DNA of 5,320 nucleotides, from the NCBI GenBank assembly GCA_014730285.1, contig WJIM01000353.1:1-5320 (forward strand), in the 5' to 3' direction. Source of the stretch: Candidatus Zixiibacteriota bacterium (GTDB lineage: Bacteria > Zixibacteria > MSB-5A5 > JAABVY01). Positions 4,892-5,320 of the stretch are shown here, piece by piece; the stretch's first letter is position 1; each line of letters opens with the position of its first letter. The notes under the pieces were generated by a model that was not told where the DNA came from, did not search any database, and saw only the letters and a program-made list of their open reading frames with translations. Position numbers and translations under genes: made by a program.

Positions 4892-5320
4892 TTATTTTCT
4901 TTTTCGCCTGCGGCTTACGAAATCCCAGAAGACATAATCTCCGAGATTCTGGGAAGATGCGAAGTAGGCCCGTCCGCGGTTCAGTTCGGTCAGTTTGGCC
5001 ACGAATTTCTGCAGATAAGGATCGTCGGTTATCATAAATGTCGTAATCGGTATGTGCTTTTTGCGGCAGACAATCGCCTCATCGAGGGTACGGTTCACGA
5101 TTATCGGATCAAGACCGACCGGATTTTTATAAATCGAACCGTTGCGGCGGTTTATCATCGAGGGCTTGCCGTCGGTAATCATGAAAATCTGTTTATTCAC
5201 ATTTTTCTTCTTGAGCAGAATATTGCGCGCCATTTCCAGACCGGCTTTGGTATTGGTATGATACGGGCCTACGCCGACATAGGGAAGGTCCTTGACCTTA
5301 ACCTCGCGTGCGAAATCGCC
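4892..5320 (-). CDS. VWA domain protein, C-terminal part
   Basis: The frame is open from the right edge, so the start is outside the window; 142 residues are visible (the Met at 5233 is internal). The fragment shows the later part of a von Willebrand factor A fold. HTNTKAGLEMA (visible residues 21-31) carries the Thr of the metal-ion-dependent adhesion site (MIDAS), and QIFMITDGKPS (44-54) is the beta strand with the MIDAS Asp; the DxSxS motif would lie upstream. After a loop come IPITTFMITDDPYLQKFVAKL and a terminal helix ending in the basic tail SRRRKRK. No signal peptide, membrane segment or sorting signal is visible in this part, and the tail looks cytoplasmic. Bacterial VWA proteins of this type are often encoded next to a MoxR- or Mg-chelatase-like AAA+ ATPase; whether one lies to the right cannot be seen. 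A COG4867-type uncharacterised VWA protein is one possibility. A strong terminator follows. Confidence 0.88.
   Translation of the reverse strand, partial: GDFAREVKVKDLPYVGVGPYHTNTKAGLEMARNILLKKKNVNKQIFMITDGKPSMINRRNGSIYKNPVGLDPIIVNRTLDEAIVCRKKHIPITTFMITDDPYLQKFVAKLTELNRGRAYFASSQNLGDYVFWDFVSRRRKRK

Noticed and set aside
4771..5037. An 88-codon plus-strand frame spanning the terminator and the end of the VWA gene
   Set aside because: It crosses a perfect terminator hairpin, overlaps a real gene antisense and has no recognisable content.

Overview
The window looks like chromosomal DNA from an uncultured Gram-negative bacterium of the FCB superphylum, possibly candidate division Zixibacteria or a neighbour such as KSB1 or Latescibacteria. 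Three things point this way: an outer-membrane beta-barrel gene; a large secreted protein joining a choice-of-anchor J (cleaved-adhesin-like) domain, thrombospondin type 3 (TSP3) calcium repeats, putative Ig domains and a C-terminal dockerin-like module with the NVSDAVY-INY-F signature I associate with that lineage; and moderate base composition. The lineage call is inference from protein style, not from a marker gene. I see no tRNA, rRNA, CRISPR, IS element, phage gene or integration site.

Layout: (1) 1-170, minus strand, is the N-terminal end of an exported protein with a strong Shine-Dalgarno. (2) 171-451 is a divergent AT-rich intergenic region with a good sigma70-like promoter for the rightward genes and an imperfect inverted repeat. 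(3) 452-889 and 905-1990, plus strand, form a two-gene unit. The first encodes a small secreted Asp-rich protein with a TSP3-like calcium motif and a Cys/Gly-rich tail ending in CAGGVCH. The second encodes an outer-membrane beta-barrel. The unit ends in an intrinsic terminator at 2016-2038. (4) 2037-4628, minus strand, is a convergent gene for an 863-residue modular calcium-binding surface or secreted protein; its stop codon lies inside the U-tract of the plus-strand terminator. (5) 4629-4891 holds the probable promoter region of that gene and a perfect 10-bp-stem terminator ending the upstream gene. (6) 4892-5320, minus strand, is the C-terminal part of a VWA (von Willebrand factor A) domain protein.

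Taken together, the genes suggest envelope and extracellular functions: three proteins with signal peptides, one outer-membrane barrel, and calcium-binding acidic motifs in two separate transcription units. I do not see a defence system or mobile element. The best candidates for something undescribed are the small Cys-tailed protein with its barrel partner, and the perfectly phased 8 x 46-residue TSP3 array with a terminal dockerin. Both are hypotheses from sequence alone.
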